Made by a program: the position numbers and the translations under genes. Below are positions 33,869 through 47,765 of a DNA stretch of 64,000 nt, piece by piece; within the stretch, counting starts at the first letter, position 1; every line of letters begins with the position of its first letter. Origin of the DNA: Allolobophora icterica (Eukaryota > Annelida > Clitellata > Crassiclitellata > Lumbricidae); assembly GCA_963556255.1 (NCBI GenBank), contig OY744609.1:5825753-5889752 (forward strand), written 5' to 3'. A model generated the notes under the pieces. That model saw nothing but the letters and a program-made list of their open reading frames with translations, was not told the origin of the DNA and made no database searches.

Positions 33869-34662
33869 CACGGTGAGTCATAAAAAAACGTGTCCCTACA
33901 TATTTTGCTATAACTTCCTCAGATATAAGTTTATGTCAAAGAAATTTTAAGTAAAGGTAGATGAGTTATTAGAGAGCATTAAGAAACTTTAAGTTTAAGT
34001 TCAAATTGACATCCTTGGGCATCCAATCATGCGCAATGACGCATACACCGCTGCTTGACTGACTTAAATGATGCGCTGATCCAATTCGTCCCATTCCTCC
34101 AAAACTCGATGACGCAACTCGTTGACATCATGTATTCGATATCTGTTCACCTTTTCTTGCACAACACTCCATATTTTATACTCTACCGGATTTAAATCAG
34201 GTATATTAGGTGGCCACAAAGTAGGCGGAATGAAATCAGGTGTTTCAGTTTGCAGTAACTCAAAAGTCTCATTGTCAACCGTTCTGGCCGTTACCGGGCG
34301 GCCTCTACCTGGTCGACGATAAAAAAAGATCCAGTTTTATCGAAAGGAGAACATTAAATCTACCACGAATCAACCCTTTATCTGAAATTCCTTTAAAAAA
34401 CGTTTCGCACCGTCATTTTTTTTTATTCTTTTGGGGTTATGAAATGTTTATCTTTCTCGGTAAACACCATTTTCCCGAGGGTTGTCGTGACGTTATCATA
34501 GTTTAGGCGGGTTCAGCTTTTTTTATAAAAAAATAATTAATGCAGCACTTAGGCTAGCTGGACTATCATGCTTTATTATTTTGAAGTTTCATTAAAATTG
34601 ATTGTTATATGCATGAGTTATTTTAAGTTATGTAGGGACACGTTTTTTAATGACTCACCGTG
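33869..34662 (-). mobile_element. Tc1/mariner-superfamily element, defective
   Basis: Inverted ends start CACGGTGAGTCAT and continue AACGTGTCCCTACAT, flanked by TA on both sides. The minus strand (about 34320-34010) encodes the C-terminal transposase block Pro-Asp-Leu-Asn-Pro-Val-Glu-Tyr with an upstream Trp-Pro-Pro-Asn. The N-terminal part is not intact. It is inserted into an AT-rich TGCCCATCACTGG module. Confidence 0.85.
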
Positions 34663-34776
34663 TACTTTCAAAAGTATTTTGAAAATACAAAATAAAATAG
34701 TATTTTCTAATTTGAAAATAGAAATCTATTTTCAAAGTGCTAAAACGCCCATCACTGGTTAGCTTTATTTAGGAAA

Positions 34777-35155
34777 TACATTCAAATCAAAATCAAATCA
34801 TTTTATTCCTGCAACCAACCAAGTAAGAATACAACAGCGATAATACAGAAGACATCATTTGGCAACTCAATCGGCTACAAAGGGGACCCTGAAGGGTTCA
34901 AAGATCCCGCTAGTTAAGGGCACCTGATTACCTAGTACATTGAGTAAGATGACAGCCAATTCAATGTGAATACCCAGGAATATGCCGTGGAGGTTTAGTA
35001 AGCGTAAGAAGATTTGGAAGAGGATGAGTATCTACGGGAATGACAGTATTGAAGGCTGTAAGGTAGGCCTAGCAGGATAAAAAGGTACAGTTATATTCAT
35101 CAAAGAAAGGAATAACATCTAAACACATTAAGAAACCAATCTTAACTTGAACAGC
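34777..35155 (-). mobile_element. Non-LTR retrotransposon 3' end, copy 1 (split)
   Basis: On the minus strand it ends AATAAAATGATTTGATTT. The same sequence is at 56995-57378. Its coding part continues at 37059-38330, so the 35159-37054 L2 element split it. Confidence 0.6.
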
Positions 35156-35158
35156 AGC

Positions 35159-37054
35159 TATTATTATTATTAAAGTAGTTTTATATAGCGCCCCTTCAAG
35201 ATTGCCTACTCAGGAGCACTCCCAGCCCAACCACGGTCAAATAACGCAGTTTTGAGGACAGTAAGAAACAGGGTGAAATGACCAATCGGTAATTGACGGA
35301 GCTTGGTAGGAAGCCCATTCCAGGTCATGGGGGCAGCCACAGAGAAGGCACGGCGCTGCCGTATGGTTGTCCGCACGCGGGGAACAACAAGTTCAGCCTG
35401 CGCAGCTGAGCGGAGAGAGGAACGGCGCTGCGAGCATGAGGTGGGACAGCAGAGCTCCCGCAGGTATGGAGGGGCCAAACCTTCAAAGCACCGCCGGACC
35501 AAGGCAGAGATTCGGTAAGTGATGCGCTGTGGGTAGGGGAGCCAGTGGAGGACATCCCTCATATACGCAGACACTCTGCCAAACTTGGGGATGCGGCCTA
35601 CAAGGCGGGCAGCAGTACGCAGGATTCTGTTCAGGGACTCAATCCGGCAGGCCGGGAGTCCATCATATATGGCACTGCAGTAGTCCAATCGAGAAACAAC
35701 AAAAGCATGGACAAGCGTGGAAGCTGCACCGGGAGACAAAGAACGGGAGATCACCTTGAGTTGCCGGAGCTGGTAATAGCAACTGCGGGAGAGAAGATTT
35801 ATGTGCCGCGTGAATGCAAGTTCCTGGTCCAGGATGACTCCCAAGTCCCGGACCGAGGTCGAGAAAGCAAGGTGTGGGAATTGCAAGGCAAGAGAAGACA
35901 GATCTATTTTACAGAGCTGCTGGGGAGTGCCAAGCCATATAAACTGCGTCTTGGCGGGGTTTAGCCGCAGGCGGTTTGAGGACATCCAGGCCTGCAGGGA
36001 CTCCATGGCATGGGTCATGGTTTCCACCGCTGCAACAGCGCGGACAGCCGGGCAGTGTATATAGGCTTGCAGGTCGTCAGCATAGGACTGGCTAAGGACC
36101 AACCCAGCCGCCAGCAGGGACCCTAGGTCGGCAGTGTAGATTATGTAAAGAAGGGGGCCAAGGACAGAGCCCTGAGGCAGGCCAAATGGAGCAGGGACCC
36201 AAGGAGACCTAGTGGATCCGTGGACGACCATGAAGGAGCGGTCGTGCAGAAAGGAGGTAAGCCAATCAAGAACATTGCCAGAGAAGCCAAAAGAAGTGGA
36301 TAGGCGCTGCAAGAGAATGTCGTGATCAACAGTGTCGAACGCGGCACTCACATCAAACAGCGCAAGGAGAGTGACCTGAGATCTATCAATGGCTCCATAT
36401 ATGTCAGATAGCAGGCGGACCAACAAGGTTTCTGTGGAGTGGCCCTTACGGAAACCGGACTGGAAAGTGGGGAGGAGACCATTTTTGTCAAGGTAGCACA
36501 TGAGCTGTGCGGCAACAATCTTTTCAATTATTTTAGATAAGAATGAGACATTTGCTATTGGCCTAAAATTAGTTGGCTCAGTAGTGTCGAGTCCTTCCGC
36601 TTTAATCACTGGAACCACGATGGACTTCTTTTGGCTAGCAGGAAGAATTCCCTCTTGAAGGGAGCGATTACATAGAACCGTAAGAAACGGTAGGAAGACA
36701 TCAAGGGTCTCTTGCAGGATGAATGATGGGAGTGGATCCAGTTCACAGGTTTTCGGCGCTGATGTAAGTATGATTTGACGGAGCTCAACACTGGTAATTG
36801 GGCCCAGAGACGGAAGATCACAGCTCGTAGGTGGAAAGACCGGTGGTGGGCTGTCAGCCGTAGCCTCGCGGACCGAACTCACTTTACCCATGAAGGCCTT
36901 AAGGAAGGCATCGGCTGTGAAGTGCGATGCAGCCGGGCTGGAACCAGAGCGCGCTCGACCCAGGATATCATTGAAAGTCGACCAGAGTTTCCTTGGTTCT
37001 CCGGAGTTCTGGGCAATCTTGTTCTCCCAGTAGCTCCGCTCTTTTTCTTTGTAA
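35159..37054 (-). mobile_element. L2-type retrotransposon, nearly intact ORF2 C-terminal half
   Basis: A single open frame (35206 to about 37052) encodes roughly 615 residues: a linker after the missing endonuclease, then reverse transcriptase with FRPIANVSFLSKIIEKI, LFDVSAAFDTVDHDILLQRL, GLPQGSVLGPLLY and the catalytic YADD. A C-terminal domain with RLDYC and WNGLP follows. No stops, so it is young. The frame's first codons (to 37071) are flanking DNA. The 3' end is GGCGCTATATAAAAC plus a TAATAA tail. CTAT flanks both sides, and 57378 carries the empty site. 5'-truncated, so dead on arrival. Confidence 0.9.
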
Positions 37055-37058
37055 CTAT

Positions 37059-38321
<1,263 letters not shown>

Positions 38322-38330
<9 letters not shown>

Positions 38331-38654
38331 TAGATTAATGGATAACACGCTGGCGTGAAGTGCTGAAGGTACCAAGATCGAACCCCGTAGACATCCGTTA
38401 ATTTAAGGTTAATTTTGCCTTCCACTCGCTAGGCGGCGGCGGTGGTTAAATGAATAGTAGGCCGTGAGTTGGCGCCGTATGTGGCTGCCGTATAAGCAGT
38501 TATATTCAACTCCTGTAAAACTGTTATCATGTGCTTCTACTTAATACAAGTTTGTAAGGCGCCCTGCGTGGCTGCCGTTTCTACTATATGTATGTTCACT
38601 GTACAGCGCAGTGCGTTTGCAGGCGCTTAATTAAAGAAAAGATTATTATTATTC

Positions 38655-38749
<95 letters not shown>

Positions 38750-38750
38750 T
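38322..38750 (+). mobile_element. tRNA-derived SINE with L2-like tail
   Basis: The head resembles tRNA-Arg: GGGCCCGTAGATTAATGGAT for the acceptor and D arm, and GATCGAACCCC (38376-38386) as a B box. A body of about 240 bp contains a repeated GCCCTGCGTGGCTGCCGT-type segment. It ends AGGCGCTTAATTAAAG and about 100 bp of (TTA)n. Confidence 0.55.
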
Positions 38751-38893
38751 ATGTAGAGAAGGAAAGTAAGTAGGCCCTAACCTTGAAATATAGGCCCTCA
38801 AATGTAAGAACCTTACATTACCTTGTCAAGGAACAAGAAAGCTAGAGGCTTGCGGAGATTACAACTGTAAATAATAATTTCTATTGCGCCGGA

Positions 38894-39754
38894 GTATTAT
38901 AACAGAGTTACATTTATGTATGTAAAGTAATTATAATAATAATCTTCTTTAGTAGTTAACACTGAAAAGTACGGATAAGTGTTCAGACATCGAGGCTCCT
39001 ACTGAGATAGAAATAGGATGTTGTGATGACATCTCTAGATTAACTGTATCCACCTGGCCAACTTCTAGTGAGCACCGTCTTCAAAGATAGGCTGCGAGCG
39101 AGGATTTTAGTTATTGACAAGTAGATTATTTTGGTAAAACAAATTAGTCAACAGCTGGAGATTCTTGGAACCTTCTAGAACGTGGTCTATCCACGTCAGT
39201 AAGGCCAACCTACTGGTTTACTATTCGTCAGTAGATTTAGGTAAGGTTAGACTAGGACAACCTTCCAGTATAGCTTAGCTAATGCCAATCTAATAATCTA
39301 AGGTAGAAAGGCTTATGGGTTGCTGGACCAATCAGGAGTATACCTTAACCATGTACCTGAGAATAACTGAGAGGTGTAATTCAGTAGAGGGAGCAGTCAG
39401 CAAGAAGAGATCGAGTCAGCGGTCAGCAGTCGGTCGAGGCAGAATGAAGCTTAGACTGAGCAATCTGTATTAGCTGACATGTCTAGGTTAAGCAGACACT
39501 TAGGCGTTCATCTTAAGTAGTTTAGGATAAGAGTCTTGTAGTCGTTGCAGTGTCGTAATCATTACCATCGTCTGTGTACCTGAACTATAATCTGCTAGTG
39601 AAACTGTATCTGTAAAGAGACATTCGTAATGATGACAATAAAGAAACTATACAGATAGAACCAAAGTCTGATAGATGTCGTAGACAGCAACCAATGGCTG
39701 TTATAGAGAAGAGTAATAGCTTCTGGAGCACCACGATCCAGAAATGCTATAGTA
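38894..39754. mobile_element. Gene D-specific insertion, about 860 bp, unclassified
   Basis: Interrupts sequence that is continuous in B, C and E (GCGCCGG...TAATGCACAAGG). AGTAT flanks both sides. AATAAA occurs near 39640, about 115 bp before the right end, which could suit a solo LTR, but the ends are not TG...CA. No coding sequence. Confidence 0.5.
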
Positions 39755-40433
39755 TAATGCACAAGGCATCAACCGATGGCACAAGAACACTAAGCCGCAT
39801 TCTTACCTCACCAATGTGACTTAACCAAAATTTTACTTTGGTTTTAGAATCGTGAGAGTATAATAAGGCTTCAACGCGTACTTACAGAAACACTTTACTT
39901 ACATTACCTTACGTTACCTTAATCATTAATAACATTTCAGGATAGCCACAGCTTTCAGAAAGGAATAATGAAAACGTCAGCCGCAGAAGACGAAGATAAA
40001 TCCGAACGAAAGGTTCAGTAAAACTAATTATTAATCGGCCACCTGCAATTATTGTAGCAATATATCAGATATGAACAAATTATATTTCATTTGATTGACA
40101 AGAATGCAGATACGCCTTTTATTTGAAAAAATTAAATCTCGAGTCTTCTCAAACTGGGTTTAGAAATGATCAGTAAAACTAAATATTAATAAGCCACCTG
40201 ATATTATTGCAGTAATATATCAGATAAAAACAAACTATATTTCATTTGCTTGACAAGTAGCCTATGCATGAACGCCCTTAATTTGACAAATAAAATCAAA
40301 TATCGCGCCTTATTACTCAAACGATTCAAAAACCGAAGTTAAAGTTTGCTAAAGGCACGCTGGTGAGGAAAGAATTGTAAAACAAGTTTAGGCCAGTTCA
40401 GGTAAAGTACGGTAAGGTTATATAATATATAGG

Positions 40434-40698
40434 CAGGGCTTTTTTCAGCCGGAACGCGCCGGAACGGCGTTCCGGCACCTTTTTTCAGCTACTAAAAATA
40501 ATTTATTTATTTTAATAATAAAAACAATAATTTAGTTATTTTAATTTAATTTCAGTGTTTTGAACTGTTTTCAGTGTTTATTGAGACCCCTACCAGCCCC
40601 CAATCCCGTTTTTCTCGTGATTTTAGTCCACCCATAATTGTTGCGTTCAGGAACCTATTGTTCCGTTCCGGAACCTTTTTTCTAGAAAAAAAGCACTG
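40434..40698. mobile_element. hAT-type element upstream of gene D
   Basis: Ends CAGGGCTTTTTTC and GAAAAAAAGCACTG. Perfect 8-bp target duplication TATATAGG (40426-40433, 40699-40706). Near each end are GGAACG-rich inverted motifs. Confidence 0.85.
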
Positions 40699-40719
40699 TA
40701 TATAGGGTAGGATAAATCT

Positions 40720-41350
40720 AGATTTAGGCAAGGCAATGATAATGCAATTCAAGGTATTGAAGGAGAGGGTAAAGGCAGGGCAATGTGAAGAATGCCATTC
40801 ACTTAATTAAGTGATGGTAAAGGTAGGATGGGATGAGACTTAACCGATGGTAAAGGTAGGGTGGGAAGTTATTGTAAGACAGAGTGAGATAAGGAAAGGT
40901 AATGAAGGCAAAGGAAAGAGAAGGTAAGTGAAATAAGGCATACGGTAAAGGTAAGGTACTGTAAGGCAGTGCATATTTTAACAGATTTAGACCACTGGGA
41001 CAAAGTTGGCCATAAGTCTGGTGGAGCGAAAAGGGAATTTCATCTGACAAAAATTTCATCACATTTTTTAGGAAATTCATCTTTAAAAATTTCATAACTT
41101 TTTTTAGAAATTCGTCACGCAAAAATTTGATGGCCGTTTTTGTGGATTTTCATCTTTACTACTGGGACAAATCTTAAAACTCCTGCAACATTTGTCCCAC
41201 TAGGCCTACTTATACAGTTTAAATATTACTCACTCTAACTCCTGGGACAAATCCTAGGACTACTTTAACATTTGTCCCACTACTTATGCAGTTAAAATAT
41301 GACTTGCTGTAAGGTAAAGAAAGGTACGATAACATAAAAGTAACGCAACG
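40720..41350 (+). repeat. Purine-rich GGTAA repeat field upstream of gene D
   Basis: Same field, split by the hAT-type element at 40967-41306. Confidence 0.55.
40967..41306. mobile_element. hAT-type element inside the GGTAA field
   Basis: Ends CAGTGCATATTTTAACAG and, inverted, CAAGTCATATTTTAACTG. Perfect 8-bp target duplication CTGTAAGG (40959-40966, 41307-41314). Internal direct repeats of CTGGGACAAATC and ACATTTGTCCCACTA. Confidence 0.8.
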
Positions 41351-41873
41351 TAAGGTAAAGTAAGAACTAGTCCAGGATCAGGCCTGCCAAGAGGGGAAAA
41401 GGAAAATGTCCAGGGTCCCGGCGGATTTTAGGGGCCCGGGACGGGCCCGCAATCAACTTATGAAAAATATTATAATCTGTAATAAACAGTTTATATTTTA
41501 TCCCTCTTTAATATTATATTACTGTCAATACTACAATTAGTTTAAACTGCAAGCATCTGAATGGTACCTTACTTATCATTTTTTGCTTATAGAACACGCC
41601 CACAGCCCACTTCCTTCTAAGAACATTCCTCTGCTGAGAGCCTAAACATAGTTTAGAGGCCCGTGACTGCTCTGCCTAGTGGCTCGGAGTTTCTGTCGGC
41701 AGGCCTGCTTTGGTTTACTTGAATGTTTGGTAAAGTAATAAAGAACATTAAAGGCCTTAATTGGAAATCACTTTGACAGGTAACTGCCAACAAGTGACAA
41801 ATTAAATCCTTTTGTGGCACACTATCTTCGTAATTAGAAACGTTGAAAAGAATTATTAAATTTGTCTTTATGG

Positions 41874-41906
41874 TATAAATACAGGAGCTATGCTCCTGCT
41901 CAGCGT
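41874..41906 (+). promoter_or_regulatory. Gene D core promoter (TATA box)
   Basis: TATAAAT at 41874-41880, about 110 bp before the ATG at 41988. The flanking sequence back to about 41700 matches copies B and E almost base for base. Confidence 0.6.
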
Positions 41907-41987
41907 GTTCAGCTTCAGCCGCTCTTCTCGTTGCGTCGTCAACTGCTACACAGCCGAAGAAGTGAGAAGAGACTGCAATAGTTCAAA

Positions 41988-44900
41988 ATGGTAAGATATC
42001 TACTGGCGGCTAAAACAGACTAAAAAGCACTGCTTTCTGACAGCCACAGAATTTGCACGCTCCAGTACCGTAGACTTCTGCTCGCATCTCGGTTATGCAG
42101 CGCCCGTCATTAGGCCCAACGACATGGAACAGGCTGACATCATTGAACCTAATAGGCCTACTATGTACAGTTGTGCATTCAATGTAAGTAGGGGAGGCAG
42201 CAGCTTTTACTAATGAACGAATAATGGTCCAGGTTTGTTTAAGACTATGATTATATACCAGATTATTGCCCGTTCTAAGAAAGTTAAAACAATTTGAAAA
42301 TGTATTTTCGTACGTGTGTTAAATTTATTTTGGACTTCATAGTTTAATAAGAATGTCAATCGCGACGAAAAACCATGTACATAGACAATGGGCTGTGACA
42401 CACATAACCTCAAATCGGCCTAAGTAGATTGGCCGGGTATAAGCAAGTTAAGTTCGTTCGTTTCAGCCGGGTCGTCATCTAAGCAAAATTAGTTTAAGTC
42501 CGTTGGAAACCGTTATTTTGAATGCAATCCTTTATATTTAGATTTGCGTAGAACTAAGTGTGAAATGAGGGTCCCTTGAAATGACGCCATTTGTAAAAAA
42601 AAGTGACGTGGTGATTACTATTCATGAAACACATAACCTCGAAACGGCCTAAAGAAATTGGCCCTCTTAAACCCGTTAGATTCGTTCGTTTCAGCAGGTT
42701 CGCCACCTAAGTAATTTAGCTTAAGCCCTATTGAAGTTGTTATTTAAAAGAGCAGCCCTTAGCTGTATATTCAATTCTGAAACGAACTTCCCTTGGAATA
42801 TCGCCATTTACAGAAAGTCCGTCATTCAATGAGTGGAGCGTAACAGAAAGTTGACATCATGATACACCATATGACATTTTTGTTCGTTTATATTATTAGT
42901 CTTAAAAATTCAGTGGCATAAGAGTTCTGATCCCCTTTAACTCGAATCTGCTTAAATTTATTTGTATAATTAGTGAATTTCGTTTTATTCTCAGAATTGG
43001 GGTTTTGATATATTTTAGATGCATCTTAGCCTTCTTTCTTCATGATTTCAACAAGCCCAGAATCGTCCATGGTTGCTTGTCAGCATGGGCATCCGCATGA
43101 TTTTTTAGGAGGCAACATTTTGTGAGGGAGAAAATCCTTTTAGGGGAAGCAAAATAAAGTTTGTGCATGGAATGGCTACTCATGAACACAGAACACGTGA
43201 CATCTTTAAAAACAAATAATGGTCAAAAACTGTACCTAAATTATTGTTCAATCGCACAAAATATCGTGTTGGGACTGTTGTAATTATCATAATAAAAAAG
43301 ATTTATTGTGAAATATACGAAAATCCAGGTTAGGGTAATTGCCTCTTGCCCTCCTCTGGACGCCTGTGCTTGAGAGCAGAACTACATTGTTTATTTGCTT
43401 GAATTAAAGAAAATACCTGATCATAAGTATTTCGAAACAAATCGAAAAATAAAGTTTATACAAGATTATGGTATCCCGCCTCACAAGAGCCGTCACTTCA
43501 GACGAAGTTCTCTGCGAAAGTACCACACCCAGATGCTCAATTAAAGGAGAGTAGAGTAAGATTCATCTAAGCTAAGACAGAAATATCACAGATTAATGTC
43601 GAGAAGTCGATAATTTTGGTCCTGGCATTGATTAAGGTATTGTCTATTAAAGATTCCGTGCCATCGGTATTTCTCGCGGACCGTTAACCAATCACTCGAG
43701 GACCGGTAACCAATCATTCTACGACACGGTACCCAGTGATGGGCAATAGTTAACTAAAAAGTCGCTAACGTTTAGTTTAACTAAAAAAATTTAGTCAAGG
43801 ATAAAGTTCAACATAAAAATAGTTTTGTAAAAACCAAAATTTAACTAAAAAAATTAGTTGCTAACTAAAAGTTTAACTGAACAAATCAGCAATACGCAAC
43901 TATTTTTCGCAATGAACATTGAACACTGTCAACAACCCAACGCGAAACTTATTGATTAACACTGCATAGTTTTCAAATTCATACACTACTTACAGTATGC
44001 CTGTAACTGTATTCTAGAACAGTACACATTGCATAGTTTTAAGGTGAAATTTTCATTGACGCTCTGCATTATTACAGTTCACTTAACCTCTGTTATTGTG
44101 AAAATGTTGATCGTAAAAAGTTGGAAAAAGTTGGAAAAAGTTAAACTACTTTATTAGCTTAATTAACTAATTTCCAAAATCAGTTGTCAACTTTATTTAA
44201 ACTATTTTTTATATGGAAAATAGTTTTAATTTAACTACAAAAATTGTTTATTGCCCATCACTGCCGCTACCATGACACAGTTCAGAGTTTGACTAGGACG
44301 AATTTAGACGCGACTTAGTGCGACGTCATAATACGACAACAGCTATCTGATCTCATATTTACATTAAATGTCGAATTGATTTGAAAATACTACGCATATC
44401 CAACGTTGTATTGTATTATGTTATATTGCATTTACGAATTTATAGACCGCCTCTCGCGGTACAACCTAATCAGGGGCGCTCCCAGTGCGAAGAGCCCCGT
44501 GAGAAAGGAAAATTCTTAAGACAGGGAGACGCAGCAGCAATGCCCGCTGCCTGGAAGGGTACAGAATGAAGAGAAGTGGCCAGAGAATGGATCCTTGTGG
44601 GACACCGAAGAGGACGGAAGGCATTTTCGATGAGCACCCACCGAGTTTGACACTGTGAGATCTCAAGGAAAGGAACGAGGCAATCCATTGAATAGCTAAG
44701 GCAGTAACATCAAAATGTACTTGCAGGATTTTAGAAGAATGGTATGGTCTACACTCAAAGCAGCAGAGAAATCCAGTAGTAGTAGAGCGGTGATAAATCC
44801 GTAGTCAAGGGCCGGAACAATATCATTGTAGACTTTGATGACCGAGGTTTCCGTGGAGTGATGGCGACGGAACCCAGATTGTGTGCGCGGAAGTAGATGA

Positions 44901-46960
44901 TGCGATTCAACGTAGTCGGATAATTGCTGGTGGATCACACATTCGACTACTGTAGTTTTGAGATGAATGACAAGTTCGAGAAGGGACGATAGCTGGCCGG
45001 GTCGTTCGGGTCGAGTCCTGGTTTCTTGGAGCGAAAACGGTGGAGAGAGATTTAAGCAGCCAGACAGGTGCAGAATCCAATTCCTACTGCTATGTCGATG
45101 GTTGTTTTGACTTCATCGAACTTGCACAACGAATGGGTTTCCTTCTCTGCCTCTCTCATCACATTTGTTTTTTATTATCTCTATCTCTTTCTCTGTGACT
45201 CGATCTCTCTCCGACTCTCAGTCTTTGAGCCTAACTCTGTCTCAACCTCTGTCGTTATCTTTACGCTCATCATCACCACTATGGTTGCTTCTGTCGCTTC
45301 AATCCCTTAAGAGAACACATGCGATGTCGTAATTATAACGAAACTCAACATCTGTTAAATTTCAGATCAAGAATGTCATTTTCGTGGGCCTCTGCATGCT
45401 CCTTGTTATCCAAAGTAAGACAGTTTTCTTATAATACGAACACGTGTGTACTTGATGGTTAACAACTTTAATTCTTTATACTGTGGTGATGTCGATGACG
45501 GCGACGATTACACAGACGCTTAAGGTTGTAATTGTAATTGTATTTTGCGCCTATTTAAGGAAAATCACCAGAGTTGCACTGAACTTATTGCACAAGACTA
45601 CCATCCAACCGAGTGGTCTTCAACCACAGGCGAAATAGAGGCATGTAAAGTAGAAGCCTATGCTGTAGATAGCACGAAATCAGTTCCAGAATGAAAAGCA
45701 CCACAGTTTGGGGGCCTGTCCGAACCCTCCCACAAGAACGCAGTCTCAAATAGTGAATTCGACAAGACAAATTCTTTAATTTTGGTTATTTCTAACCGAT
45801 AAAATAGAGTTCTCTTACATCAGCCAATTCATAATGCAAAACATGTAGTATATGTAATACATCGACCTTTAAACATTAATCTATAATTTGAAGACAACAT
45901 TTGAAATAGGTGTAATCTGCGACAACGATGACGATGGTGATGAAGATAGCGTGGTCAAGAGATCCGACGAAGTCTTTGCGCATGAAGCTGCAGACATAGA
46001 AAAGCGTAATTTGTGTATTACAGAAAACCACGGATGTTTCGTAAATCGCGAATGTAAGTTTTGTCAGTGATTGCTTTGCTTACAATGCGTTGCATGATTC
46101 CAGTTTATAATACGGTTAGCCAACCCCAAGTCTGAGTGTATACAATTATGTGATTTAAGATTTAAGAAGCCTTAGGGTTCGTAGTGGATTCTCAATGCGA
46201 ACCCGTTCTTCAGCTAAGAGTCCAAACGCATTCCCAAAGACGGTGGTTGTTAGGATTAACTTTCTAGAATTAACTGATATCATCAGTGAGGTTGCAACAC
46301 ACACTGACATAAAATTTATCCAGCAATCAAGAACTTTGAAGTGTGAAAAGTTCATGAATCTTCGTTAGCGACTACAACAACTTACAGCCTGGAAGAAAAT
46401 CGCACATTTCCGACATTCAAACCTCGAAAATGACTTCGTCTTTATTCTCTGCAGTTTGTGTCAGCGAGCATTTAGTTCAGCAATTGAAGTAGTCTAATTT
46501 AACATTAAAATCTTAAGATAGAATTCATTCATATTGAACGTAAAATCCCGTTCACAAAATTTTCTAGTTAACTGTGTGGTTGCCTAGTCGGTGGCTAACT
46601 TAACCTGTAATAACCAGTTCTGTAGTCGAGGGTATACGCGGGTATACAGCGTATACTCACCTCTAGAGACCGTATACTCACCTCACAAACTATTTATATT
46701 TATTTATATTAAAATACTGTACCGTATACTCACGAAATACTGTAGCGTATACTCACCTCTAATTTGTTTCGGAAAACTAACCGGTAGCGTATACTCACCT
46801 CTAATTTTACCACTACAGCCCTGGTAATAACAATAACTCTATACATAATGGTGCTAGATCAATTGTCGTACATTTTCGCATAGTTCTTATGGTGTTTTTT
46901 TTCTCGAAAGTCAAGACATGATTAAATCCGAACCTTTTTTGTACAGGTCGTAGATGCTAG
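41988..46960 (+). CDS. Gene D: secreted four-cysteine peptide precursor, 69 residues
   Basis: ATG 41988-41990 precedes GTAAG. Coding exons 2-4 are 45366-45414, 45910-46053 and 46947-46960 (TAG stop). The product is the same as gene A as far as both can be seen: the only exon 3 difference is TGC/TGT, both Cys. Lys-Arg sites fall at residues 34-35 and 49-50, and cysteines follow C-x6-C-x5-C-x2-C. Intron 1 is about 3.4 kb and holds a hAT-type element (43734-44263), an L2 reverse-transcriptase remnant and a 230-bp direct repeat. Intron 3 holds a 209-bp hAT-type element (46615-46823). Near identity with A reflects a recent segmental duplication. Confidence 0.75.
43734..44263. mobile_element. hAT-type non-autonomous element (copy D)
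   Basis: Same insertion as 288-818, co-duplicated with the gene. Terminal inverted repeats CAGTGATGGGCA/TGCCCATCACTG, in intron 1 of gene D. Differs from the first copy by a few bases. Confidence 0.75.
44405..45035 (-). mobile_element. L2/CR1-group remnant, copy in gene D intron 1
   Basis: Duplicate of 961-1590 with the same reverse-transcriptase blocks and internal deletion. Here the frame is open from the Ser-Thr-Glu-Thr block into DFSAA. Confidence 0.75.
46615..46823. mobile_element. hAT-type element with GTATACTCACC motifs (gene D intron 3)
   Basis: Duplicate of 3183-3391 with the same GTAATAAC target duplication (46607-46614, 46824-46831). Confidence 0.8.
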
Positions 46961-47306
46961 CACCTAAACGGTAGCAGCACTTCCTTGAGTCTGACGGGTA
47001 AGTGTTTAATGTGCTGCCCCTGTTAAAAATATTGGGCTTCATCGTCTCTGAAAACAATGCTTAACACAACCGAGTCTCAATTTAATTTTAGTAACTCTGC
47101 TTTGTCTAATGTAACATAAAACACGACCCCTTCGAATGCATCTAAAACACATTGCCTGGTGTTAAGAATAGTTTCATTGCTGAAAGATGCATACAATAAC
47201 TTTGCATTTGCTTTCTATTACCTTACCTAGCATTCTCGATGTATGTTTCGGATGTATCGAAGACAATGTATTTACCTAACGATAGATTTCGTTGCGATTG
47301 TTGCAG

Positions 47307-47765
47307 ATTCGTCGGATAAACGGCCGGCAGAAAAAGAGACGCCATCCAACTACCAAAAATCTTTATCGTGAAGTAATTAGAGGACATCCAAATTTTAAGA
47401 AACTTACTTATTATTTCAATTATTGAGACCTAATCGAAATTACAAGAAACTAATTAAATAACTGCATCGCATGAACACGTGTTCTAATTTGTATTCATCA
47501 ATTAAAATTAGTTAGGTCATAATTAGGGCTACATTTTCGTCTACTTTGGGTTCATGCAGCAACTGAATCTAGATCCTGGAAAATTGGACCCCTTCCCTCC
47601 CTGTACGCACAAGTAGGCCTACTTTTTTCCACTCCTTCTCAACCTGCCTACGAACGCTTCACATAAGACCAGCTGCAGAATGTGGCAGTACGACAGGTCA
47701 TGGCAGCGGCTGTCTGCACTTTAGGCCAGATTGAAGGATGAATAAACCATGGACTCGTCGCTGAG
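47307..47765 (+). other. Gene D exon 5, 3' UTR
   Basis: Starts after TTGTTGCAG. Exon 4 extends to 46997 before GTAAGTG. AATAAA at 47741-47746. Keeps the roughly 150-bp segment that gene A has lost. Confidence 0.5.
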
